DNA of 64,000 nucleotides from Magicicada septendecula (lineage: Eukaryota > Arthropoda > Insecta > Hemiptera > Cicadidae), in assembly GCA_034769895.1 (NCBI GenBank), contig CM068367.1, positions 314,773,986 to 314,837,985 of the forward strand, written 5' to 3'. Position numbers and translations under genes: made by a program. Positions 47,520 to 60,073 of this stretch are shown here, one piece after another. Position 1 is the stretch's first letter; the number at the start of each line of letters is the position of its first letter. A model generated the notes under the pieces. That model ran no database searches. It was not told the origin of the DNA and saw only the letters and a list, made by a program, of their open reading frames with translations.

Positions 47520-48410
47520 AACAGACCTGTAACACGGCATGCTTCCACCAAGAGGAGGAACTTATCTTGGGGCGAGGCTGTTGCCAAGCGTTCCTTGATT
47601 TTAAGGAAAGTCTGGGCTACTTTCTGCAAGTCGTAGCTTGCCAGAAAGTCTGATACTACGGCGAGATCATCGGAAAATGAGGCCGGGGGAGAACGCTTGG
47701 CGGCAGCTGCATAGCTGCGGCGGGGCGAGACGGTGGAAGCCTTGGGGGCTGGTACTGGAGCGGGTGGCCGCTCTGGCTTTTGGTGGACGGGCTTGGGTCC
47801 AGTGGCAGGTGGTTTAGGCTGGCCCGTGTTCTTGGCCTGGTTCCTAGCTTTCTTGCCCGATCTGGGGAATCTAGGCTTGGGTGGCGGCGGCAATGGAGGA
47901 TCAATTTCCTCATCGTCCGGCAGCGGGACTTGGGTATAATGGGGGACTTCGCGTTCCGGTTCCGGGGGCGCGATGGTTGGTTTGGCCTGTGGAGCTTCGC
48001 TCGGGCTCACTGCACTGCTGGGTTTCGGAACCGGAGCAGACCTAGGGGCTGGTTTCCGGACCACAGGTTGAGCGGCTTTGGCCGGTTTTACTGGTTGGCT
48101 AGCAACAACATGTCGAGGCTTCGGCTGGACGGGTTTCTTCAACTTGTCCAGCTGCTCGCTATAGACTGGGCAGCGCCTGTTATTAGCAGCATGGGCGCCG
48201 CCGCAGTTTATACAATATCGGTGGTTGGCCGGGACAGCGCAGGCCTGCGTCAAGTGGTCATTTCCACAGCGGACGCAGGTCGGCGCGTTCCGGCAACCGA
48301 AGCTGCTATGGCCGAACTGCTGGCACCTGTGGCACTGGGAAAGTCGCCCGGTCTGGCGGCAGGGCTCGACGCTTACGCAGAGTGCCCGGAGACTTCTCCC
48401 GCGTGAGACC
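47516..48410 (-). pseudogene. LINE copy 3 ORF1, 5'-truncated, zinc-knuckle protein
   Basis: Open frame of nearly 300 codons from the 5' junction. It has three Cys-His knuckles, CHRCQQFGHSSFGC, CVRCGNDHLTQAC and CINCGGAHAANNRRC. A Pro/Lys/Ala-rich linker and a C-terminal DFLASYDLQKVAQTF / LLLVEACRVTGLL end follow. The PRE_C2HC domain is missing by truncation. The open frame extending above 48410 into AT-rich DNA is not LINE sequence. Confidence 0.88.
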
Positions 48411-49760
48411 ATATTTCCATGTATGTAACCATATAGTACCAGAAACCCATACATTATACCAGTAAACCAGCGTTTATACAGTACCAGCAAACCATCGTAC
48501 TCGTAGGTTAGATTGTTATAGGTTTGAGCACTCCCTACAAGTTATAACTTTTTCTTCTAACTGTAGCCTAATGAAGGCTAGATAATGAAATCGTAGTTAT
48601 GAAATCCTAAATGAATGCCAAGATTTCTAAAATATGGCCAACTCATAGTTAGTGCACCTAAGAGCTTTTTGAAGTGATTGCCTTCGGGGCGGAGCTGTCA
48701 GTCAGCTGTTAAAACAGCGCAAGAACTGGAAGCGAAGTGATATTAGTGACTTCGATCAAATCAGTACGATTCTGACTGGAATATAGGTGACAAATACACC
48801 ACCGATTTTCTAAAGATGGGAGTTAAGAAGGCATGTGAAACACTTTTTGGTGACGACAATAATGTTGGTTACGTAATCAGTTATTTACGTTTGCCTGATT
48901 ATCTTTAGGCAAGCTCTACTTGTGTTGCTTGGTCTGAGGATTCGCCTCTGAATGTACCAGGTAAAGTAAATCGGTTGGAGACAGAACTGTAATTCCTGTA
49001 AGAGATATTCTAAATATATATACTATCAAATTGTTCACAAACAACGAAAATAAATGAAGGTAATTAAAACAGCGTGTAAGTTGAAAACAGTTTAGAAAAC
49101 AAACAACATAACTTACAGGGACGTAATCTATCCCATGGACGTAAAAATACCAGTAACAACTGTACAGCTGATCCCTCTAAATCAAACACGAAAACCACAA
49201 AATTAAAAACATTTCAGTTATTGCATTTTAAAGCCATAAACAATCGCAACAGACGCGTATACATGCCGACACTTTTTGTTGCCAACGGTTTTATTAAGGT
49301 AACAATAAAATACTCCGAGAGACTGTAATTACTAGCTGTTGTTACTATAACACTCTCTAGCGAAATTGGCTGTTATCCTTTGCAGTTTGCTTTTAATAGG
49401 ATTTCTTGGAAGGCTGTTATCCTTTCAATGGACAAGTTTAATAACCTTGCTGTTCCTTCCGTACTATGCGAAACCACAAAACACGGCATACATTTCGTAA
49501 TACATTACCTGGTACGTTTTCCCATTTGGGTTTAAATTATGTTTGTTATATCTTGTTTAGTACTTTAGTTTTTGCAGATGTATAAGCTTTATCTGTGCGT
49601 CAAGGAACGAAAATTAATATCTCTTTAACTCGTCAGAAGGGAAAGCGAATTCGGAGAAACATTACTAAAGTATAAGGTGAAAGTGTTCTAAGAAAACGTT
49701 AGTTTACAATTGAGTAAATTCGTACATTAATACTCAAGATTCGTATTTGCTTTAAAGATT
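48411..49760. other. Unassigned AT-rich sequence; short repeat at the LINE edge
   Basis: At 48425-48500 three imperfect ~22-25-bp units share (GTA)CCAG-AAACC. They sit directly against the 5' end of the LINE array and could be its target or a minor minisatellite. No gene recognised in the rest. Confidence 0.5.
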
Positions 49761-49905
49761 TTATTATTATTATTGTTGTTGTTGTTGTTTACTACTACTT
49801 CTACTACTACTACTACTACTACTACCACTACTACTACTACTACCACTACTACTATTACTACTACTACTACTACTACTACTGCTGCTGCTGCTGTTGCTAC
49901 TAGTA
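49761..49905. repeat. Trinucleotide microsatellite (ATT)n(GTT)n(ACT)n(GCT)n
   Basis: About 145 bp of trinucleotide repeats shifting between related units. It produces spurious poly-Val and poly-Asn frames. Confidence 0.95.
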
Positions 49906-50016
49906 GCATCAGTAATTAGGAATGGTTTACAGAAAAATTATACTTTAACAAATCAAATGTTTACAAAAATAAATATTAGGTCAACTTCAGTGTACCTAAT
50001 TATGCACAATTTCAAG

Positions 50017-51045
50017 CAGAAGCGTAGCTGGGGGGGGGGCAAGGGGGCACCGCCCCGGGCGGCATAGCCAGGAGGGCGGCAAAGTGAGCATAGACTTGAA
50101 AAAAATTTTCAATTTATAAAACTACAAACAACTTGTTTCTTTGATATAACTATTCCTTTCGTAAAAGAAGCGCAACATATTTAATATTTTTTGCGACTTT
50201 GTAGTGAGTTGTGCTAGAAAGGAGAACTGATAATTATACTGTATTAGCTTTACAGAACAAATGGACTTTACACCTTAGGGACTGCTACAATACATTTCTT
50301 CAATGGGATTAGAAGCCTACAAAACACTAGCAACAGCTTACATTTTTTTACTTTACCAGTGTCTGTGTCTTCTTGTGAAAGATCGTTTAGTAAACTTAAA
50401 TTGATTAAATCGTACCTACGATCAACAATCTCAAGACAGGGTATCAAATCTACCGACTCTTTCAATTGAATACGACATTGCTTCGTCTTTAGATTAAAGT
50501 AATTTAATAACCGACTTTAATTAAGACCAGGAAAGTTACATTTTAAAATGTCTCGTTTTAAATATTTATTAAATATTAAAAATTAATACAAGTGTTTATT
50601 AATAGAAGACGGAACCATTAACCTGTAATGGTAAGTGAATTATTACTTTTAATGTAGTTCTTTGTTTAACTTTATGTTGCTTTAGGATACTGTTTTGACG
50701 ATGCGCTTTAGACCTACAAGGAATTTGCATGTTTATTACAACATTTTTATGTTATAAATTTTTTATTTTACTACACTTTTATCGTTTACATCTGTTACTA
50801 ATAAATGTATACAAATTGAATACCGGTAATATTATAATATGTAATTACTTAATTTTCACTTAACAATTATTCGTAAGACGTGTGCTGGACGTGCTTTCAT
50901 ACTGAAATCTACTCATTTGCATTTATTAAGTACTTTGTTCACTGGATGGGCCTTCATTTTTGCTCTTTTGTCCCCTTTTAATTGTGAAGGCGAGGCGCCG
51001 ACGATCTTCTTGCCCCGGGCCCCAAAAATCCTAGCTACGCCACTG
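50017..51045 (+). mobile_element. hAT transposon remnant, internally deleted
   Basis: The left end is CAGAAGCGTAGCTGGGGG. The right end, on the minus strand, is CAGTGGCGTAGCTAGGATTT followed by a GGGGCCCGGGGCA block, the usual hAT terminus in arthropods. The left terminus has a GGGGCA/CCCCGGG block in the mirrored position. Flanks ATTTCAAG and GTCAAGTC share only TCAAG, so the 8-bp target duplication is not clearly preserved. Confidence 0.7.
50353..50497 (+). pseudogene. hAT transposase dimerisation-domain remnant
   Basis: LPVSVSSCERSFSKLKLIKS then YLRSTIS, and after a one-base shift QDRVSNLPTLSIEYDIASSL. This is the C-terminal hAT dimerisation domain (ZMYM1-like transposases). The catalytic region has been deleted. 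Confidence 0.8.
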
Positions 51046-51518
51046 GTCAAGTCGTTTCTGAGAGAAAACTGTTGTCTGCCAGAGACCCAATTAATCGAAT
51101 TCTGAATGGGCTTATATTAAGAAGATATTAAAACCGGCGTTGTGAATTACAGAAAGTTTTGTATGAGATGGTTTAGAAGAAGTAAGGTAAAGTGCCGGAC
51201 TTCATCCGTAATGTAACACTAAAAATGCAAAATTTCTGCCGTTTTTTGTACCTTCTTTACCCCTTAGTGTACGTAGAAATGCAAAAAATAACTTTGTACG
51301 CATGTTTTTTCTTTAATTTTTGTGCCATCAGGGGCCATGTAGTGACATCGAACTAGTACTGCGAAAAATAAAAATAATGTTAAAGAAGTTATTTTGTAGG
51401 TAGAGGATAAGGTTGACGGAATGGGAGGTTTTGACGGAGTGGTTTTTGTTTAGATAAAATCTGTTGATAGTTGATTATGTCTTCCTTTTTCCTATTTGTT
51501 GTCATTCGTTCATCAGGG
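51046..51518. other. Unassigned sequence
   Basis: No gene or repeat recognised between the hAT remnant and the split repeat. Confidence 0.4.
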
Positions 51519-51635
51519 CGTATTAACGAACGGGAAAGGACCCCACCCCCCAGAGGGACGAAAAGTTAACGAATTTTATTCATTTCTTAACTTTTAGCCT
51601 GTTTTATTATGTTTTCAGATGTGCATGCTATAGCA
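51519..51635 (+). repeat. Dispersed repeat copy 2, left half (split by Tigger)
   Basis: Matches 7628-7745 (GCGTATT, ACGAACGGGA, CCAGAGGG-CGA-AAAGTT). Continues after the Tigger element at 53839. Confidence 0.75.
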
Positions 51636-53838
51636 CAATGGATTCTGCTTCTTCGGGACACATCGGGACCGTATCGAGTTGGCCCAATTAAACGGTTGTC
51701 CCTATTAACAGATATTCCTAAAAAGTAAGAAAAATTAGGCTACTTAATAATGAAAAACCAAACAACTCTTACAGTAAACACCGCAATTATAAAACTTGTT
51801 ATCAACGAAGTGTGTGTAAGAAAATACGATAATAATTATCTAATGCTTTGTCGTTTTCTTTTAAATGACTGCAGTTCTACAAACTTTTAACAAAATTCTC
51901 GTAAAGGGTTGTTTTCATTGTTTCTTGCAAAAAATATCGTTTTATCCAGTTACAAACTTGTTCGCATTCTGCGTTGTTACACGCTGAATTTCTGGTTCAT
52001 CGTCGCCATCATTATCGTCCGTTGGATTTATGCGTACTGCAATCATTTCTATTGTAGCATAGTCGCATTCGTCGCTTTCGTTAAAACATTTTATACTTTC
52101 ATGAATCTGCATAAATTATTATTGATTTTTTACTTGTTGCAATAAACAGCTTGTGTCTTCATCCATAACTGTTGCCTCCAGCAGGAGAAGAGTCGCTGCT
52201 TGATCGACGGAAAAACGAGAATGGACAAAGCAATGTCGAATTGTTGATACAGTTACTTTTTGCTAACTGTCTGCCACAAACTGTAGGCCTATTGCTTGAA
52301 ATAAGGTGATTCTCGCACTGACTTCTGTAGCTGTGGAGGATGATATTGAAACTTTTTTTTCTTTTCGTACAAAATGTGATTCCCTAATTTACCCCTGTAC
52401 ATTGAGTTAAATTTGTTTATTACACCCATGTCAATTGGTTGAAACGGGCTTGTGGTATTACGTGGTAAAAACTCGACAGTAATGTTTTTTAAACGTTGAT
52501 GTGCATCACAGGTGTCTGTAATTAGAAGAATTTTCCTTGATTTTTTATAACTCGGTGTCCCAGTTTAACCACTTCTAAAATATGGGCTTCTCATCCAAGA
52601 ATTTTTGTTAAAATATTGGTTAATTGGTAAACTGTCCATTCTAAGCTATATAAAACGACGAGGTTTAGCCGATTTGCGTATCATAAGTAACTTTATCACT
52701 ATCGCATGGTTCGTACAAAAGACTGTAGTGACACGTTCTTTTGATTTCTTTTTGGCCTGATAAGAATGTATGTTTATACATGGAGAACCATGCTCATAGC
52801 TCGATACCTAGTGTAGCTCAATAAAACAAACCGGTTTGTCAGCATTATAAATATTAACCACCGAAAATGTTTTGGAGCATTTTGGGTGGTGTATTAATCT
52901 TCCAGTTTTCAGCGTTTTCAACGTCAGCGCTAGCTTTTCCCCCGTAGCCTTTTTTTAAATTGAATTTGCTTTCTACATTTCCAGCGAGATTACCAACTAT
53001 CTGTGGCTTTAAAACAATTATGGTTTAATTTTATGTCAAATTCCTCTGCTTTTATTTTGAATATTTGATCACTAAAGTCAAACTTTGACCAGTTAGAGTG
53101 GAGAACCATTCATTTGAAGAAACTTCAACAAGCGGGTACTTTACGTCACGTTCGTGTTTGTAAAGCCTCTTCAAGCCCGTCTTTTAACACCTATTCGTGT
53201 CGTAATTTTTATTTCTATAGCAAGACAGGAGAAACTGTAGTTTTCGGTATGGAAGTTAGTACCGCGAGTTTCCGTTGATTAGTGTTAGGTGGGTGAGTTC
53301 TGATCATATCAAGTAATTTACTTATTTCAGCCAAAGTCATGTAGGTCATAAAATTTAATAAGTAGGTCAGAAATTTTGAAGGAAAATTTAAATCGATTTG
53401 GATAAGTTACACACTAAAACAAACACTAACAACTGGACACGAATATCACGGACGTCTAGTAACGAACAGAGACAGCATGTGTTTACCCAAAACGACAAGC
53501 TGTACACTAATGTGCTATGTCAGCGACCTGTGATGAAAACAGTAGATAGTCGAAGGGACTGATACACAGAGACATAAGACATAACAATCTTGTAGTGGTG
53601 GGTATAGTTGTTTATGGTATGTATTGTACACAGGGGTCTATTTCTATTCGTGTAAATTACGTACTTAAAAGAAATGGCTATTCTGTTCAAGAAGAGGAAA
53701 CTGGGCCATTACTGGACCGAATAACCGGCGGTCCGGACCTAATAACCGAAGCACCTTTCTATGCGTAACCCTGTTTTATTTATGTATTTTGCAAATTGGC
53801 GTAATAAAACGGGTGGCCCTATTAACCGGAATCCACTG
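51636..53838 (-). mobile_element. Tigger/pogo transposon, 2.2 kb, decayed
   Basis: The right end on the minus strand is CAGTGGATTCCGGTTAATAG and the left end is CAATGGATTC, typical Tigger termini. The right flank has TA (53839-53840). The left flank has CA where alignment to the uninterrupted repeat at 7628-8057 predicts TA. The transposase is on the minus strand and full of stops. Confidence 0.85.
52170..53330 (-). pseudogene. Tigger/pogo transposase, decayed
   Basis: Across frames the minus strand reads the DDE core of CENP-B/Tigger transposases: LKKGYGGKASADVENAENW, NADK-VCFIEL around the first catalytic Asp (NADE/NSDE in the family), SKERVTTVFCTN, RKSAKPRRFI, NKNSWMRSPYF, KILLITD around the second, AHQRLKNITVEFLPRNTTSP before the third. 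At least six stops or frameshifts separate these blocks. Not functional; an old insertion. Confidence 0.8.
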
Positions 53839-54010
53839 TAGTAACACTTTTTTAAATATACAAACAAGTTTATCACACAGCATTAGCGTATACGTTTGAA
53901 ATGTGTAATATAGGAAAACTAGTTCGGTCAATATGTATCTTGTAAACAATGTTTCAATAACGCGTATTTTATTGTGTTATTACCGTTGTAACGTCTAATC
54001 TTAATTTACG
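53839..54010 (+). repeat. Dispersed repeat copy 2, right half (split by Tigger)
   Basis: Resumes exactly where the left half stopped (TAGTAAC, AAACAATGTTTC, TATTTTATTGTGTTATTACCG), matching 7755-7890. Confidence 0.75.
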
Positions 54011-54129
54011 TCTTTTTGATACTCTGTCTGTGTTATTTTTATTTATTGTGTAACTCTTTAGTAAAAAAAATAAACCACGGGATCCTTTGTTGTTTTTATA
54101 TCTCCTTGCAAGTATTACAATTCAGTTGT

Positions 54130-54132
<3 letters not shown>

Positions 54133-54201
<69 letters not shown>

Positions 54202-54207
54202 GAGAGT
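54133..54207. repeat. (GA)n microsatellite
   Basis: About 75 bp of GA dinucleotides, with one GT interruption near 54199. Confidence 0.95.
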
Positions 54208-55959
54208 TCCTCTCTTGGTGTACTGTTTGATCGTTTTATTTAAACGCGCGTTGCATCAGCTGTTTTCAATTTGATAACCAGTTACAGGTTATGTTGGCTG
54301 TTGTACTTCATAGGCTACGATGACTGAGCTAACTTTCTCACCCTTCTCTGCTATTCACCTGCTTCCTGTAACAAATCTGCTATCTACAAAAAATAATACA
54401 AAGTCAATTCCCTAAAAGAAAGGTATTTATTGATTGAAATTGGTTTATTTTCTGGAAACTATTACATCCAGTTTATCGATTTCCAGATCGACTGTTATCG
54501 AAATTACAACAGTTTTCGATATAAGTTTTTCTATAACACAACAGATATATTCAATTATAGTTATTAGCAAAATTAATAAATTATTTATCTCAGGGTTATT
54601 TGGGGATTCTTTGAGCTATAAGAAAGTCAGAAATGCTTAGATAATAGTATCATACTTTACAATAATTAATATTTTTTTTCTTAAAGTCTGATTCAATAAG
54701 TTCGTTTTTTAAACGCCAGAGCGCAGACTACTAGTATTCATACTGATGGAAAAACAAGAAACATGGCTGCTATGTACTTTTAATGAAACCACGTGTTTAC
54801 CGTTTTGGGTTAAATAAAGAAAGTTTAAAATGTTCACACTAAGTTTTCTTATAACTTGAATTATGTTGTACTGTTTCTAGTCTTCGTTACTTGTTGGTGA
54901 TGTGTAATTTTTTAGTTTATTAAGGTAGGCGTTCTCACCAACGTAGTGGTAGTTCAAATTTTTTCAAGCAATCTGATGGTTGGATAATTTTTCAATGTTC
55001 TTCGATATTCCCGCATCAATTATTATGGTTCAATGGATGTCTCATACGTAGTTTCTTGTGCTGAATCGTTTCATTAATTTAGAATAGTGATTAGTTCAAA
55101 CTGTAGTTACTAATTTTTTAAAATTTGCTGGACATTATTTCTGTCATCTACACTCTTGAAAATCCAATTTAACAATTACCCATCTTGTTAACTCTGTTAC
55201 TCTTAGTAACCAAGAAATTGATGAGTTTTTATTGGCTAACCTAGGTACAGTTTTAGTAAATAGGCTAGTATTAAGATATTATTAGTTCTTCCATTTTTTA
55301 GGAAAAATACTCCTTTATAAATTTTAACTCTAATTACATTTAATTTATATAATGTTTTTCTTCATATGATTACATAAACTTAGATACTTGCATTTTATAA
55401 TTTAGTGGTTTTTTAACTTAGTTTATTTCTGACTTTTACTTCTGTAAATGTATTACTGCCCTAGGCACTATTTTATCTTCCACCATCTCTTTACAATTTA
55501 TTCTAATTAGCAGTGATTAATTTCTTATATAACCCTGGATCCTTCAAACATAAACCAAATAACCTTTTACTTACATTGATATTGCCTTTGTGGCCTAACA
55601 AAACAAAACTACAACTTATTTCTAAACTTATTGTTTATTACTATAGTTCTGTATCTTCATCACCATTTGTGATTGATGTCTTTTTTTGTTTAAAATTTAC
55701 ATATATCATACTATGTTGCACTTTGTACACACTGCATTTCTATGGTAACACTTAGTACACTGTTTTTTAATTGCTAAAGTGTTTTATTGTTTGGTATAAA
55801 GATTGTACAAATGTTTCATAGTATGATACTTAATCATTCATTTCTGACTTGGGGAATGGGGTAACTACTGACTTTTTATTATTATTATTATTTTATAAAA
55901 TAATAATAATAGGTATTTCTTTATTTTACTCAGTATTAAGCACTGATTATGTAATGTTA
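54208..55959. other. Unassigned AT-rich sequence
   Basis: Short ATT/AAT hairpin near 55875-55912. No gene recognised. Confidence 0.5.
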
Positions 55960-56100
55960 CACCGTTTACTTTAATCAGTCTGATATCAGCTACTTTAAAG
56001 ATAGTAATGTTGGTTAGTCTTAACTTGTTTTTTCTTGTGTATGAAGCCGACTCGACACCGGACTCCCCCCCAAGGCGCAATTATTGTAGATACGTCACTG
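55960..56100 (+). repeat. Dispersed repeat copy 3, right end only
   Basis: Matches 7895-8057 (CCGTTTACTTTAAT, TTAACTTGTTTTTTCTTGTG, GCCGACTCGACACCGGACT, C run). Ends GATACGTCACTG, a hAT-like terminus in minus orientation. Confidence 0.65.
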
Positions 56101-58270
56101 TCGTACACCAATCGCTTCCTGTCAATGCGACTGTGCCAGGATTGTTTATCTGAAAATAGTTTAACAGGAACGTTAATTATCCGACTCATTTGTCGGCGAG
56201 AGATAAAAAAGTTTTTCCAGGAAACGAAGCACTCTATGAATCACATGAAGCACTCTGTCGAGTGACTTACAATCTAGTTCTCCGAACAATAGCTAATTAG
56301 TTCTGCAGAAAAGTGGTACCTAATGGGATCCACCATTCTCTGGTACAAATAAAATTCTCGTTCGATGGTTTCCACTCTACTGCTCCCTCCCCTAAGTGCC
56401 TTGTATTTCTAGAAATTTTGTTGCAAGAAAAATATTGAGCAACAAAAATAAATACAAAATTGATACTTTTTAAAAACGTTGTTTGCAATTTTTTTGCCCA
56501 TTTTAATATTTTAAAACACACCACGCAGTTCTCACACAAAATTTAGATAAACTGTAGCCTATAATATGAAATTTAAAATGTTTTGTCAAATTACTATAGA
56601 AAATTATTTACCTACTTCTACGTTACATGTGGCTTAAGTATTCACAATTATCCTTTTTAATTTAGCTAATTAATTTATGTGGCACATTCACTTCTCCAAA
56701 AAACAGAAGCAATTAGAATAAAAAATTAAAAAATTACTATAGGCCTATATATTACAGCATATATAATATTATAGTATTTTTACAGTTTTTGGTTTCAAAT
56801 GATTTTTAGTAAATAAATCATACACAATTTTTAAATGTAAATTTGAAACACAATTTTTTTTTCAATTAGGTCCAACGATAACGTTTGTTTCTATTGTAAA
56901 CTTTTGTTTTGATAACATCAAACTGTATTTTTATTATATTCGGCATATTTTCAGTGGATATAGTACTAAAGTTTTAATCCTTACTACAAATTATGGAAGT
57001 AAAATACATACATTTGTAACACATGTTCAGTTTATTTTATCATGAAATTCCACATGCAAGTTACAGGATTTGTATTTAACAACAAGAGCATATATTGTTC
57101 ATTGCTGCACTTAGAACGCAGTTATTGGCGTGCCATCACACTAGCTGAGCGACTATTGCCTGAGCCACCTTACAGCGTATTCCGCTATATGCAAACCTCT
57201 ATAACTTTTGAATTTTAGTAATTCTACTCTTGTCAACTCGAACCTCAATAGCTCGAAATATTCGATAACTCGGTTTTTTCCATTTCCCCTGAGATTCGAT
57301 TTACTGAGGTTCCACTGTAGTACTGGTAATAACAGATTACTTTTGTAGCATCCAGAAGGCTTGGGAGAGACGTGTTCGGTTGCCTGCCTTATCTGTAGGT
57401 TACCTGACCATACAAGATAGTCAGTGCAATGAGGCCAGGAGTACGCTTCAGCCTCCTCCTTTTAATACCCTACGTGCAGCTTAGTTGTTAATTTCCAGAG
57501 CTTGAGAATACCTGGGTGCTGAAAAGAGCCCATTTATTTTATAGGGCTATCCTTGAATGAAACCCAGGGTCTCTACGTTAGTAGCCAATCGCCACAACCA
57601 TTTATCTGTGGCACTAGTCTGTAGTATAACATTCACGACCGACATTGTAAAACATTGAGTTAATAGTAAAACGTAAAGTCTCTCTGAAGCACAGTAGGCC
57701 TAATGTTGAACAAGGGCAAGATCGATACAAAAAGCGACTGGGTATCACTTGATAGGCTTATTCCGCTCGTCACATCACCTTCCATTTAAATTGCACGACA
57801 CGTCAAGGATTTAGCTGGCAGCTTCTCTATAAGTAACAATTAGCGTTACACATGAGCAATTACAACACTACGCACTGTGTTCACATTATTAGTGTCAATC
57901 AAGGGGGATAATTAAGTAACATGGCCAGACAGAATACATAATTGCAGTCATCAGCTGCTAATGTACTGTGTACTGTTAACGTGTTACAACGTTTTATTAA
58001 TGTTATCTGATTAGCCGTTCTTTTGTGCTAACGATATGAACTGACGTAACAAAATTTGAAAATATAATTTTGAAAAGTCAGATAATTTTCAAATGATTCC
58101 GAATTGTTATCATTCCTTCGGCATATGGAGAAATGTCGAGCTTCATTCCTGTTAACATTGTAGTGATCACGTTACACAATAAGTTCCTTTTGATCTGGAA
58201 AATAATTTGTTCGTCACCAGCTGTTTCAAGCTATCGTGTTCAAGTGCTCATTTTCCAGAGCAGCTGAATG
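56101..58270. other. Unassigned AT-rich sequence
   Basis: No coding signal supported. A weak tRNA-like arrangement (GGGTTTCATTC as B box) is visible on the minus strand near 57540-57600 but is not called. Confidence 0.5.
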
Positions 58271-58278
58271 CACTAGAA

Positions 58279-60073
58279 CAGGGCCGGCTCAAACCTTTAG
58301 GTCTGACAGGGCCGAGACACAATTTTTGCGCCCCCCCCCCCAAAATTGTGATGCTTATTTTCTTATCAGTACTAATTTAATAACATTATACTTTAAAAGT
58401 TTTATCATGACTATTTTATACTAGTGGCGGCGGTTAAGCCCTACACATAAAAAAACTATTCTGTAGGTCTACATGAAATTATTTAGAAAATTTAAAGTTT
58501 ATGCTATATAACTTTTCAAATAGTATTAACAAATTTTTTTTTATTTTTCTTGAAACCAATTAACTATCACTAAGGCCTGTTTTAAAATTTTAACTTAATA
58601 AAGCTGTAACTCGACGCACCTATATAAGTGTTTCACATGGACGCTCAATGCCAGTGGAAAATATCAAATAAAAAGAATCAATTTCAAACAGTTTCCTATA
58701 ATTTTAATTCAGTCAGTGTACACTTCTTCTTATTATAAATATATGTACAGATATTATCAAAACACAAACGTCTTCTCACACGTAAAGTTTATTTTTACTA
58801 AAAATGTCACACCAAGATTTATTGCATTAAAGTTTTTCTTTAAAAATAAAAAATACATATATTTTGGTTTTTGAAAGTTTAGTTAAATTTCTTTCTTCTT
58901 GCTTTTGCTTCAGCAAACCTTTTAACAATTTTCGTTAAATCTAACTTGTTTGCAATGTCATTTTTAACAGAAATTCTTGCTAGAGATGATAGGCGGTCTT
59001 GCGCCATTGTAGAGCGTAAGTTTTAATTAATTTGAGCACCTGGGTATCCAGTTTCACGATATTATTTTTAAAATGTTTGGCACTTTCCAAGAAGATGTGT
59101 AACTGTTGATAAGTCACTGTTGGCGTTTTGCTTGGTATTGCTGACCAAGTTTACTTGAAACAACATATAATGACAAACAACAAGGAAGACAATGAAGTCA
59201 AAAGATGTCAAATTGTTTTCCAATGATTTGGCTTCAGATGTCACTTTTGGATCAATGAGTTCCTCTTGCATTGCCTGTAGCGCTTCACAAACTTACCTAT
59301 TTGATACCTGACTGCCTTTACGCTGTTAATTCTACACTCCCATCTAGTTTCACATACTTCTTTGACAGTAAGAGTCAACTGACTTTCCTGGAGTATTTTC
59401 CATCTTTTCCATTTCCGTCTGGATGATGAAAACAGGACATACAGACGTTGTAAAACTCCAAACAAAGAAACATTTTTTACAGATTAAGCAACAGCATCAA
59501 CAATTACTAGGTTAAGTGAATGACATCCACAAGGATTGAAAAAAGCTTTGGGAAACATTGACAAAATTCTCGACTGCACTCCTTTATATTTTCCAGTCAT
59601 ATTGGCTCCATTATCGTAACCTTGCCCCCTACAATTTTTCATGTCTAACCACAGGTCCCTTCAATTTCCTTCAAAAGGCCCGTTGTCAAACCTTCTCCAG
59701 TAGTGTCTTCAATAGGAAAAAATTACAAGAAATCCTCCTTTACTTTAACATCTGTTTCAGTACATTCAACAAAACGAATTGTAAATGACAATTGTTCTTG
59801 GTGGCTGATATCGAGCGTACAGTCTAATATTAGTGAAAAGTACTTGGCTTGCTTTGCTCTTTCAATGATATCATTTTTTATTTCAGACCCAAGCAAACTA
59901 ATCAACTCATTTTTGATTGTTTTATTTAAGTAATGATCATGGACAAGATCGGCGATGATCTTGTCGTCGTTTTGTGGCTTGAATGTCAAAATACGTCAAA
60001 TAATACCGTTTCACATTATTTTGGCGCCCTCTAAAAATCTACGCCCGGGCACGGCCCGGTTGGCCCGGCCCTG
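58279..60073 (-). mobile_element. hAT transposon (ZMYM1-like transposase), perfect 8-bp target duplication
   Basis: CACTAGAA at 58271-58278 and 60074-60081 is a perfect 8-bp duplication. Both ends begin CAGGGCCGG (left plus strand; right minus strand, followed by a GC-rich subterminal block). The 1.8-kb length is below that of an autonomous element, so part of the transposase has been lost. Confidence 0.93.
59200..59989 (-). pseudogene. ZMYM1-like hAT transposase, frameshifted
   Basis: Minus-strand blocks in family order. NDIIERAKQAKYFSLILDCT then LDISHQEQLSFTIRFVE (first catalytic Asp region, 59723-59989). GQGYDNGANMTGKYKGVQSR then CGCHSLNLVIVDA (about 59510-59640). FGVLQRLYVLFSSSRRKWKR and VCETRWECRINSVKAVRYQI (59241-59465). 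The gaps are frameshifts or stops rather than missing sequence. The C-terminal dimerisation domain was not found. Inactive. Confidence 0.85.

Larger units (their letters stand above)
44822..48410 (-). mobile_element. Jockey-clade LINE, copy 3 (5'-truncated in ORF1)
   Basis: Minus strand. Keeps ORF1 from just upstream of the zinc knuckles, all of ORF2 except a short deletion, and a ~60-bp 3' UTR with a C10 run and a GATAAA near the end. The 5' junction is where GC-rich coding sequence stops at about 48405-48410. Confidence 0.88.

Noticed and set aside
36540..48410. Telomeric retrotransposon array
   Set aside because: The head-to-tail order is suggestive, but ordinary AT-rich DNA and other transposons continue for tens of kilobases on both sides, and no telomeric repeats are present.
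37065..48428. Numerous plus-strand ORFs opposite the LINEs, up to about 200 codons
   Set aside because: Antisense shadows of GC-rich coding sequence. The minus-strand frames carry the real endonuclease, RT and zinc-knuckle motifs.
48411..48490. N-terminal ~25 residues of the LINE copy 3 ORF1 frame
   Set aside because: AT-rich flanking DNA read through the truncation point. It is not part of ORF1.
57540..57600. tRNA-like SINE head on the minus strand
   Set aside because: The box spacing is wrong and the match is weak.
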